Part shown: positions 23,432 through 35,084 of the stretch, one piece after another
How positions within the stretch are numbered: the stretch's first letter is position 1
Layout of the letters: each line of letters begins with the position of its first letter
Source of the DNA: Cryptomeria japonica
Taxonomy: Eukaryota > Streptophyta > Pinopsida > Cupressales > Cupressaceae
Reading direction: 5' to 3'
NCBI RefSeq assembly: GCF_030272615.1
Contig: NC_081405.1
Span: 569,037,095 to 569,101,094, forward strand
Length of the DNA: 64,000 bases
Notes under the pieces: generated by a model
What the model was told of the DNA's origin: nothing
Seen by the model: only the letters and a program-made list of their open reading frames with translations
Database searches by the model: none
Position numbers and translations under genes: made by a program

Positions 23432-25008
23432 TCACTTTGTCAGGGTTAGAGGAAAACCTAGGTGGTTTACCTCTTCCTAGGAAACCCAAGATGACTCTTC
23501 AACTGGTCTATCTTGTTGGTATTATGGATATGTTGCAATGGTTTTGTCATTGATGTCAACACTTATCAACACTTATCCTTCTAGAGATCTTTGGTTATAT
23601 TGAACCGGCACAATATGTTCACCGACAAGTTCAGTGACTTATGCAAAGTCACCAGTATATAACTAACTGACAGGTTATATTGTTCACCAACACTAAGGAT
23701 GACTTGTTATCATCTAGAGAACACTTGGTTATGTCGAAGACATGGTTTGGACACTTGGTTTTGGTATTTTGGTTATTGGTCTAATCGCGTGACATATTTG
23801 TTGTTACCGGCAAATTGGTCTAGGCTATGGACCGACATACATTATCTATTCTAGATTAGCATGACACATTATGGAGATGATTAATTAATTGGATATTGTT
23901 GTAAATGTATTGAGTCGACATGATGCATCACATCTTGAGTTATTTATATTTGATTTAATTGTAATACTCTTAGTGATCCGACCTACACATTTGGTCTTAG
24001 GTTTTGGTATATATGTAAGATCTTATTTGTGAGATAAATTTAACAAGAAGAGGAACATGTAATTTAGGTATATGGTTATGGTATTCTGACATGGTATGTA
24101 TGAATATTGAAGATCATATGAGCAGACCATAAAGAAGGTTCAAGGAAGGTTTGAAGGTGATTATCAGAGCTTAACCAGTACTGAATTCATCATTTGAGAT
24201 GCTACTTTGAGTAGTACATTATCATTGGATTTAATCATCCAATTGTAGTCAGTGTGAATCCTATTTTGTGATTGAGCAATGAGCTCTAGGCGGTTGGCCT
24301 TTCTGCATGTTGGCCTTTCTGCATGTGCAGACCCCATTTGTATACACATACTATCTACAGTAGTATCATCTGATTGTGGGTAAGACTTCCCACCGTGGTT
24401 TTTCCCCTTAAAGGGTTTCCACGCACAAATATTTGTGTTATTTGTTGTGGATGTTGTTTCTCTTTTTGTTATATTCATTGAGTTTCACCAGTATTAATAT
24501 TAACTACTAATCTATCTACCGGCATTAAGTTCGGTTTACCGGTATTAAGTATCAAGTTTGATTAAATTATATTTGGGTTTAAATTAATAGACAACCTATT
24601 CACCTCCCCCTCTTAGTTTCCTCCGAGTCCTAACATATCCTTCCACTTCACAAGATACTCCTTATACTGATTTCTCTAGGTGTTACACCCAATCCTACTA
24701 TCTAAAATGTCTCAATTTGATCTATCTCCTTCCTAAGAAACTGTTTGTCCGAGTCTGCAATACTTTCCTCACTGAATTCTATTTCATGATACTGATGTAG
24801 ATTTGCAATATTAAATATAGGTGAAATACTCTAATTATCTGGTAAGTCCACTTCCTATGTATTTCCGGAAATGAACTTCCTCATCTACAACTTGTTATAG
24901 GTTCCAATTGGAAATATCTCTTTTCTTAAATACACCATCACTTCATTGCCAACTTCAAATTCCTTATGTCTTCTGTTCTCATTTGCTTTCTCCTTATACT
25001 TGATATTT
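23432..25008 (-). pseudogene. chromovirus integrase C-terminus and chromodomain, split
   Basis: Two coding pieces on the minus strand, 25008-24636 and 23513-23432, are separated by the solo LTR at 23514-24635. The first reads KYKEKANENRRHKEFEVG, VMVYLRKEIFPIGTYNKL, then ISPIFNIANLHQYHE, the standard C-terminal integrase region of chromoviruses. It is followed by ILDSRIG and QYKEYLVKWKD, the start of a chromodomain. The second completes the chromodomain (PVEESSWVS, GFPLT) and stops at 23432. A chromodomain steers integration towards particular chromatin. Several stops are present. Upstream the protein continues at 48584. Confidence 0.85.
23514..24635 (+). mobile_element. solo copia LTR
   Basis: Starts TGTTGGTATTATGG and ends GTCCTAACA. 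Flanking 5-mers are TATCT (23509-23513) and TATCC (24636-24640), a duplication with one transition. It is closely similar to the LTR at 15836-16880. It lies inside the chromodomain codons of the minus-strand chromovirus, whose reading resumes in frame on the other side. It carries a TATA-like GTATATATG (about 24007) and a small local duplication of 'GGCCTTTCTGCATGT' (about 24296-24325). Confidence 0.88.
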
Positions 25009-26732
25009 TGTTGGCATTGAGTTGTTAGTGATGTCAACCAATATTGCAAGCTACCGATGGCGTATGTCAACCTGGTATGAATAAGATTGAATCGGCATAA
25101 GGAAGATTAACATGAAGGATTATCAACCGGTATGGGGGAAGATAAAATCTGTATGAAGGAGTGGAAGATAAGCAAGTATTAAAATTGTCAGTGACACCAG
25201 TAAGAGGTGATATGAAGTTGTGTGTTGGCATGACAAGTTGTAACTAGTATGAAGGTTGGATGTTTGTTTGTGATAATTTTTTTGATGGAGAGGCAGAGTG
25301 CCAAAGAGATCACAAACCACTAGAGGTGAAGTTAAGCTACTGGTGTAGTGTATGTTGTCAGATAGCAGTAGGAGAAGATTTAACCAGTGTGTTGGTATGA
25401 GAATTTATCAAATATTCAAGTTTAAACCAACCCTATGTCGGTGAGCTGAGTGTATGTTGATGTGATGCCATGAGGAGTTGAGGTGGCGAGCATGCAGAGG
25501 TCGGTGAAGTTTCCATTGACGTGGTTGTTGGAGTAGTTAGTCAACATTAAATGAAACAACCACTAATCATAGGTCGATGAAAGATTGGTGGGGCTTGAGG
25601 AAGAATGAATGAAAGACAAATATCAAGGATTTGCTGGTACCTAGATTGAAGCAAGGAAATCAGACTACAGGAGGACCTCGAGAAGGAAATAGATGGATCA
25701 TACACGTGTCAACAGATTTCAAGGCCGGAAATCAAGGTCAGGTTTTCTATTTTTGGCAAACATACATTGGGCAAATGGAAAATGTGTGACGTCCTATCCC
25801 TCCAAAGTAGGTGTGTGATCCAAGGCAGATTGGATCAGATTGGATGTAGAGTTGGTTGGTAGAAGGAAACCCTATTCACCCTCTATTTGAATTGGTTTTT
25901 AATGGGAAAGCTTCAATTTAAATATGGCAACCTAAGATAGATAGTAATTGTTGCTGAAGTGTAAAGGATAGGGTGAAATTGCTAAGAGCCGAAGAGAAAT
26001 TTTTTTGAAGTGGTTGCGAGGGAAGATCATAGCCGTAAGGAGAAGTAGGGTAAATCGGTGTAAGGAACAAACCGATAAAGAGTGCAAAATGCAGAGGTGA
26101 CAAACTGGTTGAGATAGAAGTTAATAAAGTATGATCAAGCATGAGCTAAATTCAACAGATAAAGGGAGAGAAGACTCAGTAGAATTAGAACGAGTAGACA
26201 TGTTTAGTTTTAGTGTGTATGGAGTGATCGCAAACTAGTAATATTGAAACTGGTAGAGTAGAGTATTGAAGGTTTGCAAAACTTCATTTGCAAAAAGGAT
26301 CTCATTTGTGTATATGAATTTTCATATTGTTTTCACTAAGTAGGTTCTTAGTGCAGGGTTTGTAGCCTATAAATTGTGTAGGGGTTGGTGCTCATAAATC
26401 AGGGGGTTGGTGCTCCTTGGGTTGGTGCCCTAAAATTTGTAATCAGATCTTTTTATTGTGAGGTTGGATTGGAGCAGAAGATCTCCAACAGCTATTCTCA
26501 CTAAGGTTTTTCCCACATTGGGTTTTCCTCGTACATCTTGTATTATGTGCTACATCTTCATGTATGTGTTGTGTTAATATTTTAGATATTTCTCCTACAC
26601 ACCATGTTTGCATTTCTTTGGTAACTAGTTTGCATTTTGTTGATTTCATATTGAACTGGTATAGCTCTAATTAAGTAAAAATCATTTAAATCATTGATTC
26701 ACCACCCTCTCAGTGATCCATTGTGTCCAACA
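25009..26732 (+). repeat. 5' LTR of plus-strand copia (25009 element)
   Basis: Starts TGTTGGCATTGAG and ends GTGTCCAACA. It pairs with 46817-48583. It lacks a short block that the 3' copy has near 48185-48240, which is a partly duplicated 'GTTGGTGCTC'-type phrase. The conserved 'AGGTTTTTCCCACATTGGG' block lies near 26503-26521. Confidence 0.92.
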
Positions 26733-26734
26733 AT

Positions 26735-26746
26735 TGGTATCAAAGC
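26735..26746 (+). promoter_or_regulatory. primer binding site of 25009 element
   Basis: TGGTATCAAAGC, one base different from the initiator Met tRNA complement TGGTATCAGAGC, two bases after the 5' LTR. Confidence 0.85.
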
Positions 26747-26807
26747 TTAGGTACCTTGTTGTGTCAAAGCATTCTCTAGCTTGGGTAGATCCTGTCAAGT
26801 GTTCACA

Positions 26808-28042
26808 ATGGCAAGAAATTAATCAACCTCCTCAAAAGCCCCTATGTTTGATGGAGTAGAAGAATGGAAACCTATTTGTCTTCTCTAGGTTGTGATGTAT
26901 GGATGTCGATTGTGTGGGTATATAGTCTCTAATAATCCTCCTACTGATCCATATACTAAGAAGGAATACGAGAACAATGCTAAAGCTAAAAATGTCATTC
27001 TTAGTGGGTTATCTGATAATGAGTTTGTTAAGGTCATGTATTGCTCATCTACAAAAGAAAATTGGGATAAGTTGGAGAAGATATTTGAAGGTGATGCTAA
27101 GGTCAAGGAGGCCAAGTTACAGACATTGAGAGCACAAATTGAGGGTTTGAAGATGAGAGATGAAGAGAAGATTGTTGATTATCTCCAAAAGATTGATGAA
27201 ACAATAAACACCATTAGAGGGCTTGGAGAAGAAATAAAAGATGAGATGGTAGTGAAGAAAGTACTTAGATCCCTCACACCTAAGTATGATACAAAGGTTG
27301 CAATAATATAAGAAGAAAAAGACCTGAAAGTCTTTACAATGGATGAGTTATATGGTTCCCTAATTGCTTCTGAAATGAGGACTACTGGTACTGAGGCTGT
27401 GAAGAAAGAAGCTACATTCAAAACATCAAGAAAAGGAAAAGAAGAGTTTTCTCGAGATGGAACCAATGAAGATTCTGATGATATCAAGGAAAAATTTGTC
27501 AGAAGACTCAAGACGGGTTCAGGCAAATATAAAGGCAAGCTGCCTTTGAAATGTTTCAACCATGGAAAGATTGGACATTTTGCTGCTAAATGTCCCTATG
27601 GTGAGAAGAATGAAGATAATCAATAAAGTGGTAGCAGATCATATGGTAAGGACAGGAAGAAGAATATCTACCGGCATGGAAGAAGAGGCTACTAGAAGTA
27701 GAGCAGTCTTTAAACACATGAAAATGATACCATAGATGAGGAAAGTGCCTCTGATGACTATTACAGTAAAGATGAAGTCAGTGCAACTCTTTTCATGGCC
27801 CAAGAGGTTGCCATACCTAAAGAAGGAGAAGAGGAAGATCAAGAAGGTGAAGTAGATCTTGAAGTAGAGATCATCAATGCCTTGGAAGAGCTGGAGAAAA
27901 CAAGAAGAGATTTGAAGAACATGAAAAAGGTTGTAGCTGAAGAACAAGAGATGTTGGAAGAATCTCTTGATGAATCCAAGAAAACTATTGCAGATCTATA
28001 ACATCAATTGGAAGAGGCCAAGAGGATCTGTGAAGTTACTAG
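26808..28042 (+). pseudogene. gag of 25009 element, N-terminal part
   Basis: Likely start ATG 26808-26810 (MARN, then a stop). The capsid region is clear: TDPYTKKEYENNAKAKNVIL, WDKLEKIFEGDAKVKEAKLQ, EEKIVDYLQKIDETINTIRG and VVKKVLRSLTPKYDTKV. A knuckle CFNHGKIGHFAAKC, with His at the second Cys, lies near 27552-27593. An acidic coiled coil follows (LEKTRRDLKNMKKVVAEEQ). N2 interrupts the coding sequence at 28043, and gag resumes at 42616. Stops occur after MARN, VAII, DNQ and ADL. Gag would build the particle and package RNA. Confidence 0.88.
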
Positions 28043-29220
28043 TGTTAGGCCCAATATGGAAAGCTAATGTACTGAGAGGGGAGGGGTGAATCAGTACTTC
28101 AAATATTTTCCTCAACAATAACCTTACTGTTAAGCATAAACCAAAAACTGTTGTAACATAACATAAAACTAAAACAAATAAATAACAATCATACATGATT
28201 CACTCCATAACACATATATTTTGGTTATGCAAAAACTCTTGGTTAGAGAGAAAAATTGTGGTGGGGATGGCACCCACAACTTCACTACTGGAATAATAAA
28301 GGTTGCTTGGTTAGAGCTACATGTTTAGCTATTTCTGATAGCTTGCCCTGTTAGGAGTATCAAGATCATTAGATTTACCTTGCTAAAGGATTTTACAACA
28401 CTTATTCTAAAATGCTGCACCTGGTTAAAGGCTTTAAAATTTATAGACTTTGTTAGAGTCTTTTACCCTGTTAAAGGTTTCTCTTACAACTCAAAATATT
28501 ACAATAAAATCTTCACAAATATTTGCAACTTTACATCTAAAATGTTATAGCAGATTCTATGTTCTCAAAATGAGATTACCTTGCTTATAGCATACCTCGA
28601 TAATCCATAAAGTAACTCGGTAAACCCTTCTGTTTACTCTATTCCTTGACTGTTCTTTGAAATCCTTCTCGATGACCTCTATGTCTCTGACACTCACAAT
28701 ACTCAGTGCTTCCTTATCTATTACACATGTCTTGCTTCATATATCCCTCTATCTCATATTTTTATCCTTAATCCATGTTGTATAAATAGATCTCTTATAT
28801 CGGTGATCTGTTCATAGCTTTGATCTTACAAACATGATTTATCGAATGAATAACCTTACAAAATATTTCATTGGATAGATGACCTCAAGATCATACAAAA
28901 TTTTTAAGTGCAATTTCCAATGTGATAACGGTTCTTTGTTCCTCGATCTTGTAACACGTTTCCCATGTGTGTCTAGGTTCAATGAATCTGGTAACACATT
29001 TCACTCTGTATGTGTTCACTCGGTATATCACTTTTGCTGCTCGGTAGACATAGAGTGTTTACTCGGTAGACAACTCGGTGTATACTAAGCTCTTTGACTA
29101 ATTTCTTCTATAACCGATTGCTCTGTGCTTACCGACTGAATATTTCGGTAGTAGTAACCGACTAGAGTATATAGAAAGACTTTGGACATAAAACTAATGG
29201 CAACTTAGTTTGTAGTAACA
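28043..29220 (-). repeat. 3' LTR of N2
   Basis: Plus-strand ends TGTTAGGCCC and GTAGTAACA; same length as its partner at 41438-42615. CGGTA/CGGTG/ACCGA motifs recur about ten times between 28600 and 29165 (for example at 28617, 29024, 29040, 29063 and 29072). A plus-strand 'ATGCAAAAACTCTTGGTTAG' and 'GTGGTGGGGATGG' pair near 28228-28270 is the diverged form of the block shared by other LTRs. Confidence 0.92.
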
Positions 29221-29567
29221 CTCTCCCCTTTTGACATTAGTTGATATGTTTGACAAAACTTCTTTCAAAGTCATAACTCAAAAATCTATATACTTACAAA
29301 ATTTGACTAATTAGACAGTAAATAAATTTGTCAATAAAATAGTATATTCATATATACTCCCCTTATCAATATACTATACAAAACTCTGATTATGCATGCA
29401 CTACGATCAATATTTTATATTAACTACTCGGTTGTCACTGCTCGGTTCATTGTCAAAATTAACTGTGCATTTGGATACTCTGTTCTACTCGGTATATTCC
29501 CTCTGTATACTACACTCCCCCTTTGATACTTGATACTATACTCCCCCTTTTTGACAAACATCAAAAC
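29221..29567 (-). promoter_or_regulatory. PPT array of N2
   Basis: Plus-strand pyrimidine tracts at 29221-29232 (CTCTCCCCTTTT, against the LTR), 29357-29363, 29512-29523 and 29541-29550 (CTCCCCCTTTTTGACA) are purine tracts on the element strand. The first is the likely plus-strand primer. Confidence 0.7.
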
Positions 29568-32500
29568 TTAGTTACCATTCAATGGAGGCAACTGGTCAAA
29601 AATGGATTTGTACTTTGTCCTTGCATTGGTGAGAGTGGCAGAGAGGGCATCCTTGACACTATCCATGAGTGAATTCTGAGCTGTAATGTCAGCTAACAGT
29701 GAAATTAGTCCATCTAAGGTGCTTCCCTCTAGCTGAGTGGATAGGGAGGTGGCCTTGTTGATCTGCTCTTGGACGGAGGACAACTGTGGAATGAATAAGG
29801 TTTGAAGAGTCATAATGTCCATCCTTATTTGGTGCTCTTCATTCCTAAGTTCCAATTGTTGAGCCATGAGCTTTTGTAACTTTGTATAGAAATGCTGAAT
29901 AGAATTTGACTTAGTGGTCAACTTATTTGAGAGATCGGTGATCTCTTTCTCAATCACTTATGTTTTATTTTTGATATCTTTAATGAATAAAGAGAATGTA
30001 CATAGTTTATGAAATAAATAAAGAATGTGCTTGAGTTGAGGGGACAACTCACAATAAATTTGACAAGTTTTACTTTGCCAATAGCAATGGCTTTCTGTAC
30101 CTCTTCAATCATTTTAGCAGTGAGTTCTTTGTCCTTTAGCTTGCTCAAGTATTCAGATGCGTCTACTCCAGATCTCTCTATTTTAGTTAGGAGTTCATCC
30201 AGTTGAATATGGATGGCTACATCTTTTGACACTGTAGCTTTAGGTAGCATATCTGTTAATAGTTTTTTCACCTTCTGAAGTACTTTGTTTTTCCTGTTCT
30301 GCTTTGGCTTTGCATAGTTCACCAAATTCAATGAGTGCTTGCCCTTTTAATTTGGATATGTCTACATTTGGCAACACTATTGGTTTTGAAAAATCTAATT
30401 TGAAACTATGCTTTTTCATTTTCTTTTCTTTAGTTTTCACCGGTTGAACTAATACAATGGCTTGGGAGGCTTGTTGACCCTCGATAGGTTGCTTGGTAGA
30501 GGCAACACTTTTGTCAATTTCTTGAACCTCTGATGTAGCCTTTAGTGAATCCTTGCTTAGGGTCTCAGTTGTAACATTTTTCAGTGCTAGAAGGAGCTTG
30601 AGAAGTCTGTTCCCCAGTGGCCTGAGAAGTAGCTTCTTCTTCTATAGACTTGTGACCCTATGTTCCTTGTTCCATATCCTGAGGGGCCTCAGTTGAAATA
30701 GGCTAAGTGACCAGAGGATAGGGCTGAACTTGTTCCAAAACTGACTCACTAGATACCAGTTTGGCATGTGCATTCCCTTCTATCATTTCCTGTTCTTTTG
30801 CGTCGGTATCCATGATATCCTCATCAATTTGTATAGTGTTAGCAGGGTCTTGCTCAGTGATATCAGGATCTTGCTTGGTGACATCAATTATTTCAACTTC
30901 AACTTGCTCACCAAAATTCTTGATTCGAAAGATTTCTTGCCACTTTTCCTTGGTCTCATTCTCTACATCCAGATAAAGGCCATTCATCAATTTCAAGGCT
31001 CTTTGCTTGACTAGTAAATTTGTGTGGTAGTTTTTTAGATGTTCACTGATCTCATCTACCGACATGTCTGGAAAGAGATGTACTAGACTTCTTTCTCTCA
31101 TCTGCTTTTCTGAGTCCATAGCATATTTCCACCTGTTATCAATATGCAAATACAATTCTTTTGGAAGAGAATTAGTTACTTCCAATGGGACCAATCAGAA
31201 TTTTAGAAGTGTGCAGATGACAACTTCTTCAATTTGTCTCTTTTCTACATCAGATCTGGAGTCATATTTTACATATCTAAATGATCCAAATCCACCATAT
31301 TGCTTCAGATTAGCACAAAAATTATCAACACTATGTACATATTCCTTTTTACTCTTGACAATCTAAAATTTACTTTTGTCTTCAGATTCGGTGTCACTAG
31401 ACTCTTTAGTTAAAATGAGTCTCTGAGTATATTTCTTATAAGTTTTTGTTACTTTTGGTGTGGCAACATTCTTTGGTTTCTTACTTGGTGATACTGCAGA
31501 TGATCTTGTGTTTGGGTGCTTTACTGAAGGAGTCGGTGATACCTTTGATGTATCTTGTTTCTTCCTTTTCAAAACTTTCCCTTTAGGCAACTCGGTGGTC
31601 AATGTAATAGCTACCTCTTGGGCTTTAGATTCCTCCTTGGTGATGACTAGAGTTCCCTTGACAGGTGTGGAGGAAGAACCTTCTCCAAATTTCTCTGTTA
31701 ATGCCTTGATCATTTTTGTTGCTTTCCTTGTAGCCTTGGGTACTACAATGCTCATCTTAACTTTCTCTTTAACTTCTTCATATGTATTGTATCTCAGTTC
31801 AGTAGCATGCCTTGGTAATGTAAGAAAAGCATCTATCTGCTGTTGTGTGATGTCAAAATCAATCTCATAACCCATAGGTGGCAAAGATTGAGTTCTCGGT
31901 TCCACAGCATTGACATAGCAGTAGTCAGTGTCCACTTCAAAGCATATGTCATCCTTGTATTTCTCCACTAACTTGGGTGTAATTCTATACCTGTTATGCA
32001 TCTTTTCTTGAAACTTGCTAAAGTAATCATCCATAATATCATTGAAGTTATCACCTAGCTTTTTGATGAAGTCATTAATTTGATGGGTGATTGGTCGGTG
32101 TAGCTCCCAAACTACATTACCGACTGATGGAAAGAATTTCTCAAAATAGAAAAATATGCATACCAAAAGTGATCCAAACTTTAGTGTGTTAGCTGAGTTG
32201 TTCTTCTTTGGCTTCCTTATGGTGTTTAGATTCTTAAACAGGTTTTTCAACAATACTTCACATAGATCAATTTTCATTCCTTTCTTCACAATTTTATATG
32301 CTAAATCAACTGTTGCATAGGGTACACTATTTTCCTTTGCCGATTGAAAGAAACAATAACCTATTACTCTAATGGAAAACTTCAGCTCTACATCTGTGAC
32401 ATTGTTTAGTTTCAGTCCTCTGCAATCAGATTCAACTTTGGTTAAAGTGATCAATTTTGTGATATCATTTTCTGAGCTCAGGCATGATCAAAAATAGGGT

Positions 32501-32912
32501 AACCGGTGATCAAATGAATAATTTCCTTGGTGATATTGAATGGTTGCTCCTCTAACCACATGAAATCATCATGAACTCTGCTCAGAACAAACTTGACCCA
32601 TTGGGGTTTGAAGACACGGGGATAGGTTAGGGCTTCAGTCAACCCCTTGATTTTAATGTGTTCATACTTGCTATCCAATTTCCCATCAGTAAACAATTCA
32701 TCATATGTGTCCTTGATCTCAACATGATCTAGTTCCTCAACATGACACTTAGTGAAGAATCTAACATCCTCAACTAGTAAAACCCTATCCGGAATGAGTG
32801 AAAATGCAGTTTTATCATCCGGTTCAGATGCTACTTTGGGAGTTAGAGAGTATTTCAGTCAGGGCTTTTCAATGTTCTCAACAACAATGGGCTTCTGGAT
32901 CTTAGGTGCCAT
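29568..32912 (-). pseudogene. ORF-X of N2, large second protein of unknown function
   Basis: Starts at ATG 32910-32912 (MAPKIQKPIVVENIEKP, then a TGA). The frame continues through FSLIPDRVLLVEDVRFF and VLSRVHDDFMWLEEQPFNIT to KEIIHLITGYP, shifts near 32470, then runs open 363 codons (32454-31363) with FGSLLVCIFFYFEKF, KYKDDICF and PRTQSLPPMGYE. The middle is basic (KATRKATKMIKALTEKFGEG); a C-terminal part (31194-30703; 29957-29568) is coiled-coil-like and broken. These blocks align in order with ORF-X of N1 (VLSRVHGEFFWL, ITKEAVQAITGLP, FGNLLVCLMLHI, KYKDDICF, PRTIWVTEMGYE). I do not recognise the family. No RT, integrase, protease or envelope feature is visible. Confidence 0.75.
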
Positions 32913-33479
32913 TGCAGACTTGGATAAATACTAACAAAAAATTATTAGGGTTTGAAGACTTTTAAACGGAAGACGCTTTCCACTTAACAAATGTAAAACA
33001 AATATTCACAATTGATATGATCGGTAAACTAGCTTGACAATGCATTGTGATTGATGTAAATACCTTGAATTTCGCTTCGGAGGAGGTTTGATCGCCTTTG
33101 AATCGCTTTGCTCTATTCTCTGAAAACTTGGTAAGTGTAAAATGACCGCGCAAAAGCTTTAAGTACACAATATACTTTATCGAGCTTCATGCAGTTAGGT
33201 CAGAAAACATTAAATGTACTCGGTACCACTTCTTTTTTTATGCTTTTACTGAGTAGCCAGACTTCCTGTATTTACCAACTAGACAGGCTTCCAAAAGACT
33301 TGATAAAATTTCAAATTTCCTAATACATCTTTAGTTATGCAGATTTTGAATTAAGTACATGATAAAATAGGAACTGTTAAGATTTAACCTTGAGAGAATG
33401 TAGTCCCTTCATACCTTTACTGATTAATTTAGAATAGGTGCACCTAACTCGGTAGATAAGGTGCTTTCTTCATTTGACA
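32913..33479 (-). promoter_or_regulatory. spacer between gag-like ORF and ORF-X of N2
   Basis: No long frame. About 230-260 bases before ORF-X the minus strand reads CATTTTACACTTACC, then TTTTCAGAGAATAGAGCA, similar to CATTTCACTGTTATTTC then TTTCAGAGAGCACGA in the matching position of N1 (36418-36455). This conserved leader suggests ORF-X is made from its own transcript or by splicing. A clear TATA box is not seen here, only GTATATTG near 33167-33174. Confidence 0.45.
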
Positions 33480-34198
33480 CAATTTCCTTCTTTTTCCAAA
33501 TCACCTATAATTTGCCTTTTATTTCCTCAGTGTCTCCTCTAGGTTGATCTCTGCAATCTCTAGCCAAGTGTCCAACTTTGTGACAATGAAAACATGCCAT
33601 ACTAGGATTTCTCCATGATCTTCGATTGTTCATTCCAAACCTTATAAATCAGTTGGCACTTATATGTCCATATCTTCCACAACATTCACACCATATCCTT
33701 GTATTGTAATCCCATGGTACTGCAAAATACTGTCGGTTAGGATTTGTGTGAGTTCAGTAGCTTCAAGTATTTGCTCGGTGTGCAGACCACATATAGTTCT
33801 TTTGCTTAAACCAACACTTCTTGGTACTATGTCCATATCTATTGCAGTTTTTACAAAACCCTTTGAATTTTGCCTTCTGATAATTGCTACTAGACTTCGT
33901 CCTACATTGGTTAGATGTGTGACCATATTTATTGCAATTGTGACAATAACCATTAGACCTAGTGACAGTCGGTTGCTTACCTTTTTTGATTTGGCATATG
34001 TTGGCAGTATGTCCTTGTTTTCCATAGTAGTTGCAAATAGGCTTCTTTCCTTTGATGTTCTTCTTATTTCCAATTTGCGTTGATGATTCTCCTCTCTCGG
34101 TAGTGTGGATTCCCTTCTCAGTAGATTTTTTTCCTTCGTAACCGAGTCCTGCAACTTTGTTGGGTCTTTTTGTATTAAGTTGCTCATCTAACATCTTT
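33480..34198 (-). pseudogene. gag-like ORF1 of N2, C-terminal part with CCHC knuckles
   Basis: Continues the coding sequence interrupted by N1. It opens with SKMLDEQLNTKRPNKVAGLG, the plant copia gag motif 'LxxQ..xxxxGLGY', then basic linker and knuckles: CNYYGKQGHTANIC (second Cys replaced by Tyr), CHNCNKYGHTSNQC, CKNCNRYGHSTKKC and, after a frame change, CFHCHKVGHLARDC (near 33545-33590). Knuckles bind element RNA. The number and spacing match N1. A frameshift separates the last knuckle from the first three. Confidence 0.82.
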
Positions 34199-34203
34199 GA
34201 TGC

Positions 34204-35013
34204 TATTGGCATATGGACACTCCAATGAGACATTATGTGTGATTGAAGGTTTTGTCATTGATGGAAACCTTGCAATCCTATGGCACAGGTAAGACTTCAT
34301 ACCGGCAAAACATTACACAAGCAAGATAGTGCACTGGCATCAACAAGATCACTCTACATCGGCATCGACACCGGCATAGAAGAAAAGATGTATACTGGCA
34401 TAAAGGCCGACAGGATTTTTGATATGTAATATTTTGTTTATTATTGTAAGCCAACTTGGAAAATTGTAAAATGACTCTTGTATATAAAGGAGATCATTGT
34501 AGACATTTAGAGAGGAAGAGTAGCGAGCATAAAAGAAAATTATTAGGCAGACCTAATGTGCAAATTATAGGTCAAGGGTATATGTAAAGAACATAGTTAG
34601 AACCGGTACTGAATCTAGCATTGGAGATGCTATTGTAAAGAAGTACAGATCTTTGAACTAGTATAATCCTCATTGTAAGTCAGTGTGACTTCTCATTGAG
34701 CAGTGAGCTCTAGGAAGTTGGCCTTCCTGCATGTGCAGGCCCCTATTGTAAGTAATATTCTCTTATTGGCCAGTGAGTGAATATTGTGGGTCACAAATCC
34801 CATCGAGGTTTTTCCCACACTGGGTTTCCTCATTAAACATCTTGCGTTATGGTGTTCTTTTCATGTGGATGTTTTTGATTCTGTTTATTGCATTAATTCT
34901 TGCATACCGGTATACTGCTATTTTATGTTTTGCATGTTTTAACTTAAGAAATTCTTAACACCGGTTAGATACTCATTCACCCCCCACTCTTAGTATCTGT
35001 GGGAATCCTAACA
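34204..35013 (+). repeat. 5' LTR of N1
   Basis: Starts TATTGGCATATGG and ends CCTAACA. TATA box TATATAAAGG at 34481-34490. Upstream lie five copies of a YCYGGCA-type motif between 34300 and 34400. The 'GAGGTTTTTCCCACACTGGG' block is at 34805-34824. It pairs with 39987-40797. Confidence 0.93.
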
Positions 35014-35015
35014 AT

Positions 35016-35027
35016 TGGTATCAGAGC
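35016..35027 (+). promoter_or_regulatory. primer binding site of N1
   Basis: TGGTATCAGAGC, a perfect match to the initiator Met tRNA complement, two bases after the 5' LTR. Confidence 0.93.
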
Positions 35028-35084
35028 TTGGTCCTCTATTTTCAGAAGCCTAACAGCTTGAGGAAAATCTTGACACCGGTAAAG

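Noticed and set aside
31460-31870. 136-codon plus-strand open frame
   Set aside because: Antisense of ORF-X of N2, which is supported by homology to N1.
33664-34083. 139-codon plus-strand open frame
   Set aside because: Antisense of the CCHC knuckle region of N2; the minus strand carries clear zinc knuckles, so this frame is a shadow.
35014-35030. tRNA gene fragment
   Set aside because: TGGTATCAGAGC-type matches are primer binding sites next to LTRs. No cloverleaf could be seen around any of them.
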